Source of the DNA: Desmodus rotundus
Lineage: Eukaryota; Chordata; Mammalia; Chiroptera; Phyllostomidae
DNA: 64,000 nucleotides
Direction: 5' to 3'
Assembly (NCBI RefSeq): GCF_022682495.2
Contig: NC_071389.1
Location: 44,964,239-45,028,238, forward strand
Every line of letters begins with the position of its first letter. Position 1 is the stretch's first letter. Below are positions 46,931-57,994 of the stretch, piece after piece. The position numbers were made by a program, and so were the translations under genes. Below the pieces are notes generated by a model, which saw only the letters and a program-made list of their open reading frames with translations, made no database searches and was not told the origin of the DNA.

Positions 46931-46961
46931 GAAGGTGGGCAGACAGTACATGGGAACTCAT
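46461..46961 (-). pseudogene. L1 ORF2 C-terminal fragment
   Basis: A 166-codon open frame. From about residue 26 it reads as the familiar L1 ORF2p C-terminal region: ELPFDLAIPLLGLYP, then MFIEMLFTIAKYWRQSKCP, then WIKKPWYIYTMEYYTAEKK and MELENIMLSEISQ. In a full L1 this follows the reverse transcriptase and cysteine-rich segment of a protein of about 1,250-1,300 aa. Endonuclease and reverse transcriptase are absent, so it cannot be functional. The first 20 or so codons come from flanking DNA beyond the 5' truncation. The roughly 45 codons before the stop continue past the usual motif and are probably read-through into the purine-rich 3' region. The frame is uninterrupted over about 120 homologous codons, so this copy is younger than the L1M elements nearby. 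Confidence 0.85.
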
Positions 46962-47052
46962 TGTACTGTATTTGCAACCTGTACGTCTGATTTCTTTTTA
47001 CAAAAAAATAAAATAAAATAAAATAAAATAAAATAAAATAAAATAAAATAAA
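46931..47052 (+). mobile_element. Sense retroposon 3' tail, probably L1, ending in (AAAAT)n
   Basis: 'catgggaactcattgtactg' resembles the sense-strand L1 3'-end motif (gggaactcactgtact). It is followed by about 45 bases and an A/T-rich tail of ten AAAAT units at 47002-47052. It abuts the antisense L1 tail-to-tail. The family call is tentative because so little body remains. Confidence 0.5.
47002..47052. repeat. (AAAAT)n microsatellite
   Basis: About ten pentanucleotide units after a 7-A start, most likely grown from a retroposon poly(A) tail. Confidence 0.96.
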
Positions 47053-49081
47053 TGTCTTTGGGGTACAGGCAAAACCCAGGAGATTTGGGCTTACCTAGTA
47101 GTTTTCTCCTAATAATGAAAATACCAGTGAGGAAAATGGCTTCTTGTATTCTATTCTGATGTGGCCTCCTCTCCAAATAAAAGAACATTGCATCATGGCT
47201 GTCAGAGAAAGAGAGGACCCACAGTAAAGTTGGGAGTGAGGTGCCCACGGAACTAGGCCACGATATGCGGTAAGTGCTGGCACAGCTGTAACCCAAAGGC
47301 ACACACTCCTGCGATGGCCCGATCCGCACTGCTGCCCCCAGTCCTTTCAGCCAAGCATCTGTACGGTAGAGCAGTCGAATTGAAACCTACTGGATACGTG
47401 ATAATTTCAGGCATTATTGTCCGTGTGATTATGGCAGTGTGGTTTTCTTTTTTTACAAAAATGGTTTTTACCTTCTAGAGTTTTATACAGACCATTTGTG
47501 GGTGATTTTATAGGGAAGGTGGACATATGGATGAACAAGACTGTGAGCTGCGAATGTTTGAAGCTAAGTCATGGTTATGTGGCAGTTTGTTATGCTATTT
47601 TGTCTTTTATAGTTTTCCATAATAAAGAGCTCTGGGTGGGTATGTTCATTTTTAATATAGCACTGGCGATTTGAGAGGCATTTTCATTGGGAGCTGCGTT
47701 CGTGAGCTGCACGCCCTTGCCTACACTGGCTGGGGGAGCGCTCAGGAGCCGTGACTGGAACACAGGCTTCTCCAGGCAAACCCGAGTTCACAGAGCCTTT
47801 CTGGCCCCGTCCGAGGGCACACAGCCCTAATGACGTTCATCCGTTGTGTACAGTGCCCTTTGCGCTCTGGGTGTTCCAGATGCTAGTCTGCAATGCCCTC
47901 TGTTTCACAGTTATGTGAGTTTATTTTTCTGAAGCTTTTTAAACCCATGATTCTGTAAATTTTGGCACTTTTTTAATGGAAGTTTATATCTAAAATATGC
48001 ATTTATGAGTATACATTTGATAACCAGAAAACGTCAGAAATAGTCCATAGAGAATTTGGTCCTTGTGGGGTCGGACTATATGCTTTCTAATCACTGATTC
48101 CTGCCTTTGTAGAAGAGACTTTCACAGGCTTTATTTTTTTTTTCTTGCCCTCTTTCTAATGGCTAGGAATCCCAGTAAATGTAGTATGTAAGTCTTTACC
48201 CGAGTACAAAGTTCTTGCATAGAATTGTTGCAGCTTTGTTTTCAGATGACTAAAGATTTCAGAACAACGTTGAGCTGAAAAATCTGTGCAAAAAAGGGCA
48301 CCATCTGGACGTTATTCGCTGCTTTATTCTTGGTTTTGCTGGTACAATAAAACACGCGCACTCCAGCTTCTCTCCTGATTGTTGAACTTTGTGATGTAAA
48401 TGGTGCCAGGCTCTGCAACGGCTTGTAAAGGCTTTGCTGACTTTGTTTTGTTTTGTTTTTACATATTTTCAATGAAACTGTCTGTGTTGTTTTAGCGGAA
48501 AGGAGCAGCTTTGCGTGGCTCTAGGTGGTTTTACTGTTTTGCATAATGATAAGCAAGTGTAAGAACGAATATTGACCTCTGTGTGAATAATCTGTGTGTA
48601 GGAAGAATTTCACCTTTTTCCAGAACACCCACTGGAGTGTTTTGTCGTATTTGGCTCCATTTCTGCTTTGATACAACATGGTTCAAGATCATACAGCACC
48701 ATGCTCTGGTGTTTAACCCTTGACTGAGTGACATCGCTCACATTATTGGCCTCATGGGAGGAGCGTATGAATAATATACCATTTCACATAAATATGTAAA
48801 AAGTCCTTTGAATGCTCTATATTTACCTACCCACCCCACAGAATTTGTGAGAGTAATGACAGCTCATACTTTACTACCAAAACCCAGGGCAGAATTCTAG
48901 AAAAGGATGATTTCAGAGTTGACATTCTCTGTATTGTAAGAACGATTGAATGCCAGCATTAGGGAGAAATTATCCTTGAAAAAAATTAATCGTGTTTTTA
49001 AAACACAGAAACAACATGCTTAATGCAGAAAATGTTTGGAAACTAAGACACTGATGATGATGGTGGTGATGGTGATTACTA
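47053..49081. other. Unique sequence, no gene seen
   Basis: No recognised repeat except a short GAT/GGT run at 49051-49078. Frames of 60-123 codons are motif-free; the 123-codon minus frame at 46958-47329 is partly translated from the (AAAAT)n tract. Confidence 0.5.
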
Positions 49082-49280
49082 TAACGTTATTTTACTGTGC
49101 TTATTATAATCCTGGCTACTGATTGGTTCCCGTGTATTGTTTTTTTAAATACAGCAATCCCATGGGTGAGGGAGTTACTGTTCCTATTTTACAGATGAAG
49201 ACATTGAGCAAGATTGACCAAGGAACTAGCCCAAGATTGCATTGTTAATGAGCGGGGAGGCAGGGCTTGAACTTCATGTC
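49082..49280 (-). mobile_element. MIR SINE (antisense)
   Basis: 'tttactgtgcttattataat', 'tcctattttacagatgaaga', 'aactagcccaagattgcatt' and 'gaggcagggcttgaacttca' are MIR in reverse order. Confidence 0.8.
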
Positions 49281-51734
49281 ACTGAAGAGCCTTGACTACC
49301 GTTCTGTGCTTCTGTACCCATTACAGTCCCACCACGGGTGGGCAGTCTCGGCAAATACGCCCTCGCTCATTTCTCTTTGCCATGACAAATATTACCAGAT
49401 TATAAAGTCATACTGTTATTTTTGTATTCTGCTTTATAATTCTTCCGAAACTCCTAAAAGCCTAGACAAGAAAGGCTTGGCATTAGGTCTCCTGTCAAGA
49501 GTAGCATTGAAAAATGAGTATTCGTGATCAGAGACAGAGGGAATGAAATGTGATCCTCCAAGGGTTTAAAATGACAGATAGTGAAGAATCTCTCAATGAT
49601 TAATACATAGTCAAAGAATGTCAACTAGGTATTTACCCCAAATTAGAAAATAACTACCTATCTAAGCATTCTTTCCCTCCCCTTGAAGATGAGTGGGTCA
49701 GATGAGATGCTCTGGAAAATCCTGTCCAGTTGTGACATGCCGGTCCCCAGTGCAGCTCAGGTAGCTCCTGACTCTGGCTCTCCCCCTCCCACACTGTGTT
49801 ACTGCTGACCAAATACAGTAGCCTGCAGTGCTCGTATCTTAAGCATTATTACTGTGCTTTAGTTTCAGATGTAGGTCAGACATGAAGGGGGGTGGCTGGC
49901 ATTTTAGCATTTTCCTAAATGTAAAGGTCATCTCTACCTAATTGATCCCACATGGGCAGTGTTCTGTAACTGGTTAGCTCTCTCCCTGGACACTCTGGGG
50001 TGTCATTAGGTAATGGCCACACTGCATTCTGCAGCCTGCCTGTGTGACTGCACAGAGAGGCCTGTGTACAGAAGGGCAGGGGAGGAAGGAGAACCCGCCC
50101 AGTGGGCCCCTGACCATCCGCTCGTTATTGCTCTCCCAGAAAGCCGTAGGTGAGCATGAGGACACTGCCTGCTCCACTTTCATGTAGTTGTACAAAATCC
50201 GAGGGATGGAAGCACTAATGTTTTTGTTTTTGTTCTGGGTGTGTGCTTTTAAAAATTATTTTTGCTTTCAAATGGATAGATGATCTAGGAACTGGGAAAA
50301 ATGGAATCGTTATTAAGTATTACTCTTCAGGCCAAATAAAAACCCACGCCAGCATTGCTGTATTCAGTTCGTGAACTATGCAACTCCCTGGTACTTAGGG
50401 TCAGAAGGTGGGAGTTGAGCTTGAGCTCCACTCATCTAGAGCAAGCCTTGCCCCTCAGGGCCCACGTGTATTGGTGGGTAAAATGGGCCGAATTGCCGTG
50501 GTGTCTGCTCCTCACAGAGGCCATGCGAGCTGTCAGATGTTTTTATTTCTAAGACTCTGTGTGGAATGGGTTCCTGAGCCATCCTTCCAATATGTGCGGG
50601 ATTCCAAGTTATGGGTGGCATCACCTCCCAGCTGCCCCTTTCTTTTCCATTCATCTGTCAGTGGTAAAAAAACTTTTAAGAAATGATTCATGTCCCATGT
50701 CCATGGGGACCATGAGGAACTCAAGTGACTTTTTTTTTTTCTTGAAGTGGCTTGAGAGACAAACAAATGTAGTTAATAACAATAACAATGTTATTCCCGG
50801 AAGAAGGGTTCTAGCCTGCTATGACTTGTTTTGGAATTTGAAAACCTCCCAGAGGGCCGACTGACTGCTCTGTAACAGGGTTTCTTTTAGACTCTGGAGT
50901 TAAAAGAGACTGGGGTGGGAGGAGGGCATTAGGGAAAGAAGCAATTAAGTTAAAGTTTCAAAATTGATGAAGTGAAGCAATTTCCCATTCTTGCTAATGC
51001 AAAAAGCTCTCCAGATTTATTTATTTTTTCCAAGTCAGAAACCTGTTCTTTTCCTTCGGTGTGTCTGGAGCCCTGCTATGTGAGAGCCCCAGCTCTTGAG
51101 GAGACCATTTTTCTTCATTCTCCCTTCCTTCCCCGACAACTTCTGGGGTTTGGGTGTACGTTGCTGGGCAGTAGAATATAGACCTCAGTTTATTACCAAG
51201 ATTTTTTCCCGCCAGGGAAGAAGACAGCCACACGAGTCACTTAGCCAGAGGCCCGCGTGCGGGTTAACTGGTGGAACTTTTCTAGGCACTTGGTAAACCT
51301 TTGGCGTAGCAGTCAACTTGGCATCAGCCGACCCTCTCTGGTTTTTCTTCTTGGGTAGACCGGAGCAACACAGGGAGTGAAAGGAGGCTTTGTTTTTCAA
51401 GAGCATCTTCCAAAATGGTGAGAAAGATAATTTGACTCTTTCTCGGTGAGTGCAGGAGAGTAGAGCAGGGTGGGGACGGAATACTGTTTCCCTGCCCACC
51501 TTTCCATCTGTACAGAAACAGTTCTAGGTCAAGGGTACTCGATTGTTGGGGTCCTGGGGTGCGGCCTGTGCACCGTCTAGACAGCACTCCTTGCTGGCCT
51601 TTCTAACGCGTGCTATTTACTTTTTTATTACAGACACATTGCGAAGCTGCTAGATTCCTCTTGATTTCTTCAGGAAGTGTCCTCGTGTATTTTGTGGGGT
51701 AACAGCATGAACACACGTTCACACAGTGTGATTA
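49281..51734. other. Unique sequence, no gene seen
   Basis: A degraded MIR-like trace may lie at 50395-50500. Frames up to 104 codons (50559-50864, 51185-51499) lack motifs. A 65-bp stretch at 51634-51698 has an acceptor and a weak donor but is not convincing (see rejected items). Confidence 0.5.
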
Positions 51735-51744
51735 TGAAATAGTT

Positions 51745-51915
51745 AAAAAAAAAATCCTCACCTGAGGATATGTTCATTGATTTTAGAGAGAGTTTGGGAG
51801 AGAGAGAGAAACATTAATTGGTTGCCTCCCGTAAGCACCCCGACCAGGGATCAAACCCGCGAACTTTCGGTGTACAGGATGGTACCTCAGCCAACCAAAC
51901 GACCCGGCCAGGGCG
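51745..51915 (-). mobile_element. VES SINE, copy 6 (antisense)
   Basis: 'tcctcacctgaggatatgtt' (3' end reversed), then 'aattggttgcctcccgtaag', 'gatcaaacccgcgaactttc' and head 'cgacccggccagggcg'. Imperfect target duplication tgaaatagtt (51735-51744) and tggaattgtt (51916-51925). The homopolymer next to the tail is A rather than the T expected of a reversed poly(A), an oddity of this copy. Confidence 0.9.
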
Positions 51916-51925
51916 TGGAATTGTT

Positions 51926-53931
51926 TGGGTCATGACATGGGCCCAGTGTTTAAGTCTGGGGGAACTAAATTTTGACCTGACATGGTCCAGTCTCATGGAT
52001 TCTCTGGGTCTTAGAGACTTTCCATGCTTCCTTTTTTTCAAATACCTTTTTTCTGTTCTCCTTATCATCATGGTTTTAAAGTAATTTCCTTCTCTCTGTT
52101 TTAGGTGAAGCAGATTTTACCATCACTTATAATATTGGAATGAGTACACAAACACATGAAAAGATAATATTTTATTTTTTGTAACGGGCTAGCAAGTATT
52201 GATTACCACCTAGCCTGTGACCTCACAGTACTCACTCCCGACAAAAATCAAAATGGGTTTCTAAGACACCTTCTTAATTAGGGTCCGGTGGTGAGCCGTG
52301 TTTCTCAGTTGTCATTTTGTATTGCTAATTGGCTCAGGGCTGTGGAATCTCACTGTCTCTGCTCTCACTAGTGCTGACTTATCACATCCATTCTCTATGT
52401 TAATGGGTGTTGCACAATGCAGAATGAATTCTGGAAAGGAGAGGGGGATGAGTTTCTGAGAGATTATCTCCATTTATAATGTGAGCTGCCCTACTTTAGA
52501 ATTCTACAGTACTTAATAAGCCTGGTATTTAAAATCCAATCTCTTACGTGGTGTAATTATGTAGATAGATATTATTATCTCAATGTCCTAATGTGACTTA
52601 AGTTTGAAGGCTTTTTTTCTTTCCTGTTTCTGAAGGGAGGTCCAGCTAATTTACTGCAAATGAAATAAAAAGTATTTTGGAGGAATCGGTTGACATTTAG
52701 CATTCTGGTTTGAAATCCCTCTGACTGTTAAATATTTAATGGGCTGCAAAGCATTCTTAAAAATTAAATATGAATGAGTTTTAGAAAAGCTTGCATAGAT
52801 ATAAAAAATTGAGACTCTCCCCCAACCCCATTTCAACCGTGAGTGTCTGCCTAGGGAGTCTTAATTATTTTTAATGAAGACGACATTATATATTTGATCG
52901 GCATGGGACATCCTAAATAATGAAGTTAATATAAATAGGGTCCGTCTGCATCATATCACAGCAGAGATTTACTTTGAATAAATTACTAGTTTTGTCTCCA
53001 GAGACCAAACTCAACCCCCTTTTTATTTTTGTTTAAAGTTAAGAGTAAAGTCAAATGACCAGAGAAAATGCCTTTGTCAGGAAAAGAAATTTCCTGCATT
53101 TATTGCTTTGCTAAAAACTAGTGCTTTATTTACTTTTGTAGACTCATGAGATTTAGAGTACTATAAACATTTTTGTGGGGTATCTAAAAAGAAGCATTAT
53201 CATTATTACTGTTATTTAAGAATAACTTTATTGGCATTTAATTTTTGTAATCTATTTTTATCTTTTAAAAATATTCTAATAATTGATGATAGTCCCCTAA
53301 TTTAATGGCACGGGGCTAGATAGGAGACTCTTGGATTTATTTTTTAATGCTGACATCTGACATTTTTTAAAGTCATACCTTTTTTTCCTTACCATACTTG
53401 CCTACCTTTCCTAGGGTTATATTCTATTCTAGTTGTGTGTCCTTGCCGGTATCAGTTATGAATTGGGAAAAGGGGGATTGAATTTATGAGTCTATAATTC
53501 TGGTGCTCACTTTTGTAAGAGTGTAAGTTTCCAAAAGAGTAAGAGTATATATGTTTCCAAAAACTGTTTTTAATTAAATTCCATGAGATTTTCTTAAACC
53601 CCTTTTCTAAAAGAAAAGGCTTAATCTCTGTATCCTATCTGTTTGAAAGGATGGGGTAACTTTCAGGAACTAAGTTTTTAATTTTTTTCTGCCTTTGCAA
53701 TGATTGTGGAGAATTTTGTTTCTCTCTCTTTGCTGTTTCTTTCCGTTTGTCTAGGTAAAACTAACACACTAAAAATGGAACCTGTCATTGCTGTTCCTAT
53801 AATTACCCAGCCTTCAAACTTCTTTGGCATTTTTGCTGCATCTCTCAATACCCCACAACTAATTAGCAACTGAGAGCTCAGAAATGGCCCTTATGTTCGT
53901 ATTCCTTATTTTGGTTCCTAAACCATCACCT
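51926..53931. other. Unique AT-rich sequence, no gene seen
   Basis: The block 52640-53020 is AT-rich with many TTAAT/ATTAA cores and no repeat signature, so a conserved non-coding element is possible. A phrase, gtttccaaaa, is duplicated at 53526 and 53551. 53215-53290 may hold a trace of antisense L1 3' UTR. Confidence 0.45.
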
Positions 53932-53947
53932 TCTTTCTCTCTCCCTC

Positions 53948-53978
<31 letters not shown>

Positions 53979-54056
53979 CCCTCTCCCTCTCCCTCTCCCT
54001 CTCCCTCTCCCTCTCTCCCTATCGCTCCTTCTTCCTCCCTCTCCCTCTCCCTCTGG
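53932..54056. repeat. (CT)n/(CCCTCT)n pyrimidine array
   Basis: About 125 bases of C/T: CT dinucleotides give way to CCCTCT hexamers (about seven in register at 53980-54015), then a degenerate end. It yields a spurious Ser/Leu/Pro frame. Interruptions are concentrated at the right-hand end. Confidence 0.96.
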
Positions 54057-54084
54057 CTTATTATAATAGCAGCAACAAAACTTA

Positions 54085-54305
54085 TCTTTTACTGATTACT
54101 TGCCATGTGTTGCCTATGCCTACTCTGTTACCACATTTACACTGTGTTATAAATGAATTATTTTATTACTAATAATAGTCCTATGGAGTGGAAAGTTGTG
54201 CACAGAGCGGGGGAGTCTTAGGAGTTAGGTAATGTGCCCTGGGCTGCTCAGTAATTGCCAGAGCTGGAATTTGAATCCACAACAGCCTTTGACCCTAATA
54301 TCCCT
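54085..54305 (-). mobile_element. MIR SINE (antisense)
   Basis: 'ttactgattacttgccatgt', 'taataatagtcctatggagt', 'ttaggtaatgtgccctgggc' and 'cagagctggaatttgaatcc' are MIR reversed. Confidence 0.78.
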
Positions 54306-54334
54306 ATGCAACCCTATATTATGGTTCAGTTTGC

Positions 54335-54350
54335 TAATAATAATAATAAT
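54335..54350. repeat. (TAA)n short repeat
   Basis: Five trinucleotide units just after a MIR. Confidence 0.9.
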
Positions 54351-55202
54351 GGGTCTTCTATCTGTTCCTGGCAAATTACTCTACTACGTGTCCAGATCAG
54401 ATCAACTCATTCCCTTGCTCTATAACATTACTGCAAAGGCTTATTATATTACATATTACTTGGGAGTCTTTACAGCTTTGCTTCTAGGTCTTCCACGATT
54501 TTGCCCAAATCTACTTTTTTTTATCCGTATTATTGTTCATGATTGATGAGGGTTGACTAGCTAGAATGAAAACAGAAAGGAATATGACAGAGGCCTTTGA
54601 GACGAACATCGATAGGTTCCTATAATTAGAATCACATGGTATCTGCCCAAGCAGCACAGCCCCGGCCAGAGAGAGCCAGGTGCCCTTTGTGTCCCAGCGC
54701 ACAGAACTCTTCCTCTCAAATGTAAAATGGGGTCCAACATTTTGCTTTGGGGCTTAAATGGAAGAGCCCTGGGTGTGTCAGTGCCGCTGCCCAGCACCCG
54801 AGCAGGGTGGCATTACCTGGGGTCGTCTGACTTTCCCCGGTCCTGGCTCCACAGTGAGTCTCAGCATTCCTCCCTTCAGGTTTAAGAATAGCAACTTTTA
54901 AAGAAGGGAAAACTTATGTGTATGAAATGACATTTGAGAAGAAAATCAAAGCCATTGACAAGATCTTAGAAATCCTCATTGTATGCGTCTGTAAAGGAAA
55001 GCTAGAGAAAGACCAAATTTAAAACTAGTGAAGATATAAAGTGAGATATACATTTGGCCTTACCACGTCAAGGTAAGAAGTGATGCAGGGTTTTTTCCAA
55101 CCATTATTAATGATTCAACTCTTCCCTTGAACAGTTAATGGGAAAGAATGAGCTCACTTGAGGGTTAGTATCCCATCCTCTTTTTTATAGGAAGAATGAA
55201 AT
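54351..55202. other. Unique sequence, no gene seen
   Basis: Frames of 63-78 codons on the minus strand (54511-54797) are unsupported. No repeat recognised. Confidence 0.52.
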
Positions 55203-55219
55203 AAAAATAAAATACTTCT

Positions 55220-55437
55220 GCCCTGGCTGGTGTGGCTCAGTAGATTGAGCACTGGCCTGTGAACCAAAGGATCGCTGGTTCGATTCCCAGTCAGGGCACA
55301 GGCCTGGGTTGCAGGCCAGGCTCCCAGTAGGGGGTGCGTGAGAAGCAACCACACATTGAAGTTTCTCTTCCTCTCTTTCTCCTTCCCCTCTTTCTCCTTC
55401 CTTTCCCCTCTCTCTAAAAATAAATAAAATCTTTAAG
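55220..55437 (+). mobile_element. VES SINE, copy 7
   Basis: Canonical: 'ccctggctggtgtggctcag', 'ggttcgattcccagtcaggg', 'gcacaggcctgggttgcagg', CT tract and aaataaaatctttaa tail. The flanks aaaataaaatacttct (55204-55219) and aaaataaaata plus tgcttct (55439-55459) form a diverged target duplication. Its head is the best preserved in the window. Confidence 0.96.
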
Positions 55438-55459
55438 AAAAATAAAATAATATGCTTCT

Positions 55460-56399
55460 TCCCTAAGCCTCATCCTATAGCAGAAATTTGTTTTAAAAAA
55501 AAGTCTGAGGATATCTTATTAGCAATTAATTGTATATCACATTCAACTACTTCTGTAATGCAGAGCAAATCTGTTCATTGCATGGAGTGTTTCTTTGCTG
55601 GCTTAGTTCCTTAAACTTGGAATTAATCCATTGTGGACACAATGAAAAGCACCCTTATTTAATGCTTGTCCTGAACAACTTTGAAAGGAAACACCGCAAA
55701 GTCTGAAAATCGGACAGCTACAGGGAATCTAGCTCACTGCAGTGTAATATTATTCTACCGACATGAAGCAAAATGTTCACCTGCCTGCATCTTTAGAGTG
55801 TTTATGGATTCTTCCGATGTTTAATTAAGGTCGAAGAGATTGTGAAGGGAGGAAACCGGGCAAACATCTGATTTGTCAGAAGCTGAATCCCAAGATTTTA
55901 GCAAGTACCTCTGCTTCTACTGTCCCTTTGCCTTTCACTTGTAAGTGACCTGGGGTAACTGAATGTATATGCAGGTGTACAAATGCACAGACATAGGTGT
56001 GCATGCACACACGCATGCACGAAAGAGAAAGAAAGAACTAGAAAGACCTCCCCGAAGAATTTACTTTGGGGAGGTAAACAAGGCTAACAAGAACATAAAC
56101 TCTGGCAGAAGTCATATCTGCAAGGAGAAATGTATTTAGAGTGAATCTCAGCTTGTTACTGCGCTTATTACCCCCGATGTCTCTTTGCTGCACACACAGT
56201 CTGAGCGTGTTCACGCACTGACTGGTTTAGTTGGTGGTACTGCTCTCTGTGCCCAGAAGATCTTCCACGGCGCGGTTTAGGTTAATGCCAGACTCTAAGA
56301 CAGTCACCTAAATACTGCTTCCATGGGACATATTAGAATTACACCATATAGTCAAAAATAACATGCCTACTTGATGGGCTGGGGAATTCAAAGATGAGT
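55460..56399. other. Unique sequence, possible conserved block
   Basis: Repeat-free, with few frames. 55660-55880 mixes TTAATTAA and GGAAA-type cores and looks non-random, but nothing here can be assigned. A CA/GCAT-rich patch occurs at 55985-56025. Confidence 0.42.
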
Positions 56400-56600
56400 A
56401 TCTTATCTTCTAGAGATTCACAGGATCCGGGGGGAGGGGTAGATATGTAAACAAATAATTGCAAGGTGTATTGTTAAGTATAACAGTGGGATGCTGTCAT
56501 TGCAGAGGGATCAGGAAGGACTTTCCAAGGAGGTGAAAATTAAGAGAGCCTTAACTTATCAGGTGAATTAGAGGCGAAGTACATTCTAGATAGAGGAAAC
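56400..56600 (-). mobile_element. L2-like fragment (antisense)
   Basis: 'atgtaaacaaataattgcaa', 'atcaggaaggactttccaag', 'gaggtgaaaattaagagagc' and 'aagtacattctagatagagg' follow part of reversed L2 (gggaaggcctctctgaggag, agcattccaggcagaggg). Confidence 0.6.
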
Positions 56601-56689
56601 CACCTCTTTTCACGATTCCCTGTTATAAATCCCCAGTGGGCTGGGTTTTTCCTCATGGTAGATGTACAGCTTGTGCCCCTCTCATGAAT

Positions 56690-57175
56690 TCATTCACTGG
56701 GCAGTTCTAGGCACGGTACAGGACACCATGGGAACGAAAGAAAGTCCCTGTGCGCATGCAGCATTCCTACCGATATGGGGAGACCGGCAGCAAAGAGTAA
56801 GGTATAGGACCTGTCAGATGTGACAAGAGCTACTGGGGTTGCTGTTGTGTATAATACGGCATTTGAGCAGAACCCTGGAGGCAGAGAGAGAGTAGGTCCA
56901 TCCAGAGCCTATGTGTTTCAGAAAGAGGGAGCAGGAAGTGCAAGGGCCCTGTGCTTGGAAAGTGCTCATCAGATCAGAGTAGCAAGCTGGAGGCCAGTGT
57001 ATCTGGAGCAGATTGAGGTGAGGTGAAAGGGGGAGGGAGGTCAAGGGGGAGGGAAGTCAAAGGGCACACAGGACGTGGTGGGGCTTCAAAACCAGGGCAA
57101 GGACTTGAGCTCGTGCTCTGATTTGGTTGGGAAGCTACGGGAGAGTTTGGGATTGGAAGTGACAAGAGCCCCTGA
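56690..57175 (-). mobile_element. L2 LINE 3' region (antisense), second copy
   Basis: Starts again at the L2 tip ('gaattcattcactgggcagt') and runs through 'gagcagaaccctggaggcag', 'gcaggaagtgcaagggccct', 'ctggaggccagtgtatctgg' and 'gatttggttgggaagctacg'. Two successive starts from the tip mean two independent L2 copies lie in the same direction here. It lacks part of the middle. Confidence 0.75.
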
Positions 57176-57179
57176 CCTT

Positions 57180-57290
57180 TGAGTCAGCCTCTAAGTTCAA
57201 ATTGCAGCCACTTATAAACTCTGATTGCTCATCTATACAATGAGGCTTATTACTCTTACTTTGAAAGGCTATGTAATGAGGAGTAAAGTA
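57180..57290 (+). mobile_element. MIR SINE
   Basis: 'agtcagcctctaagttcaaa', 'ttgcagccacttataaactc' and 'tgctcatctatacaatgagg' are in MIR order. Confidence 0.72.
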
Positions 57291-57292
57291 AT

Positions 57293-57309
57293 AGCAGCAG
57301 CAGCAGCAG
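57293..57309. repeat. (AGC)n trinucleotide repeat
   Basis: Five to six AGC/GCA units between two MIR pieces; too short to be unstable. Confidence 0.92.
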
Positions 57310-57349
57310 TAATAGATAAGAGGAAGAGGGTTCGTTCCTGTTTATTGGC

Positions 57350-57405
57350 ATCTTTTGTAGTCTCCCCATCTGTAAAACAGAGATACTAATGCATACCTTT
57401 CCAGG
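57350..57405 (+). mobile_element. MIR SINE core fragment
   Basis: 'gtctccccatctgtaaaaca', then 'gagatactaatgcatacctt', repeats the MIR core already present 150 bases upstream, so it is a second copy. Confidence 0.7.
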
Positions 57406-57409
57406 GGGT

Positions 57410-57797
57410 AGTAGGGCAGAGGCATGACTAATCAAAGGGCCCGTTCCTGCCTCTCTTCCTCTTGTCCTCTCAGGAAGTCCCACCCAAAGCTTATTTCATC
57501 TTTAATTCTAAGTATTGGCTACAAGTGGAGGAGAGCAGCTGTTGGTGCCTGAAGATTTAGAAAATGCCCCTTTGCCTCCCTCTAAGTGATCAGCAGTAGT
57601 GGGTACTTCTCTTTCCCTCTCCTCCCCTCTTTTTCTTAATTTCTTTTCTTTTTTTAAAATAAATTTCTTTTAACCAGACCATACTTTAAAAGTATACTTA
57701 ATGGAGATTTGTACTTCTACAGAAATTCAGTTCAGGGAGACCATTACTGACATGTCAAGGAGACTCACAGAAGCGTTATGATGTGAAAGGCTCCCTA
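57410..57797. other. Unique sequence, no feature seen
   Basis: No gene or repeat recognised. Confidence 0.55.
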
Positions 57798-57985
57798 GGG
57801 TAGGACTTTCAAGCAGTGAGTGGTAGGCCGCCTCCACCAGGACATCCTTGATAATTCTTGTACCGACTGGCTTCCCCTGGGCTAATGGACTGATACCTTA
57901 CGGGGGTGGGGACCCAGGAACCTGCATTTCATAACATGTCAACCAGGATTAGTTTTGTACCTCTCACGTTTGATAATTGCTACCT
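57798..57985. mobile_element. MER5-like hAT-Charlie fragment
   Basis: 'gggggtggggacccaggaac', then 'ctgcatttcataacatgtca', resembles the MER5A middle (ctggggtggggcctgagaat, ttgcatttctaacaagttcc). The termini are poorly preserved. Confidence 0.52.
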
Positions 57986-57994
57986 AAACAACGG

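Noticed and set aside
46285..47052. Twin-priming (5' inversion) of a single L1
   Set aside because: The antisense piece already contains its own 3' UTR and tail, which a twin-primed inverted 5' segment would lack.
51634..51698. Exon-like 65-bp segment with a good acceptor (tttttattacag)
   Set aside because: The donor (GGGgtaaca) is weak, the peptide is unrecognised, and such pairs occur by chance in 64 kb.
53884..54066. Ser/Leu/Pro repeat protein
   Set aside because: Translation of the CT array.
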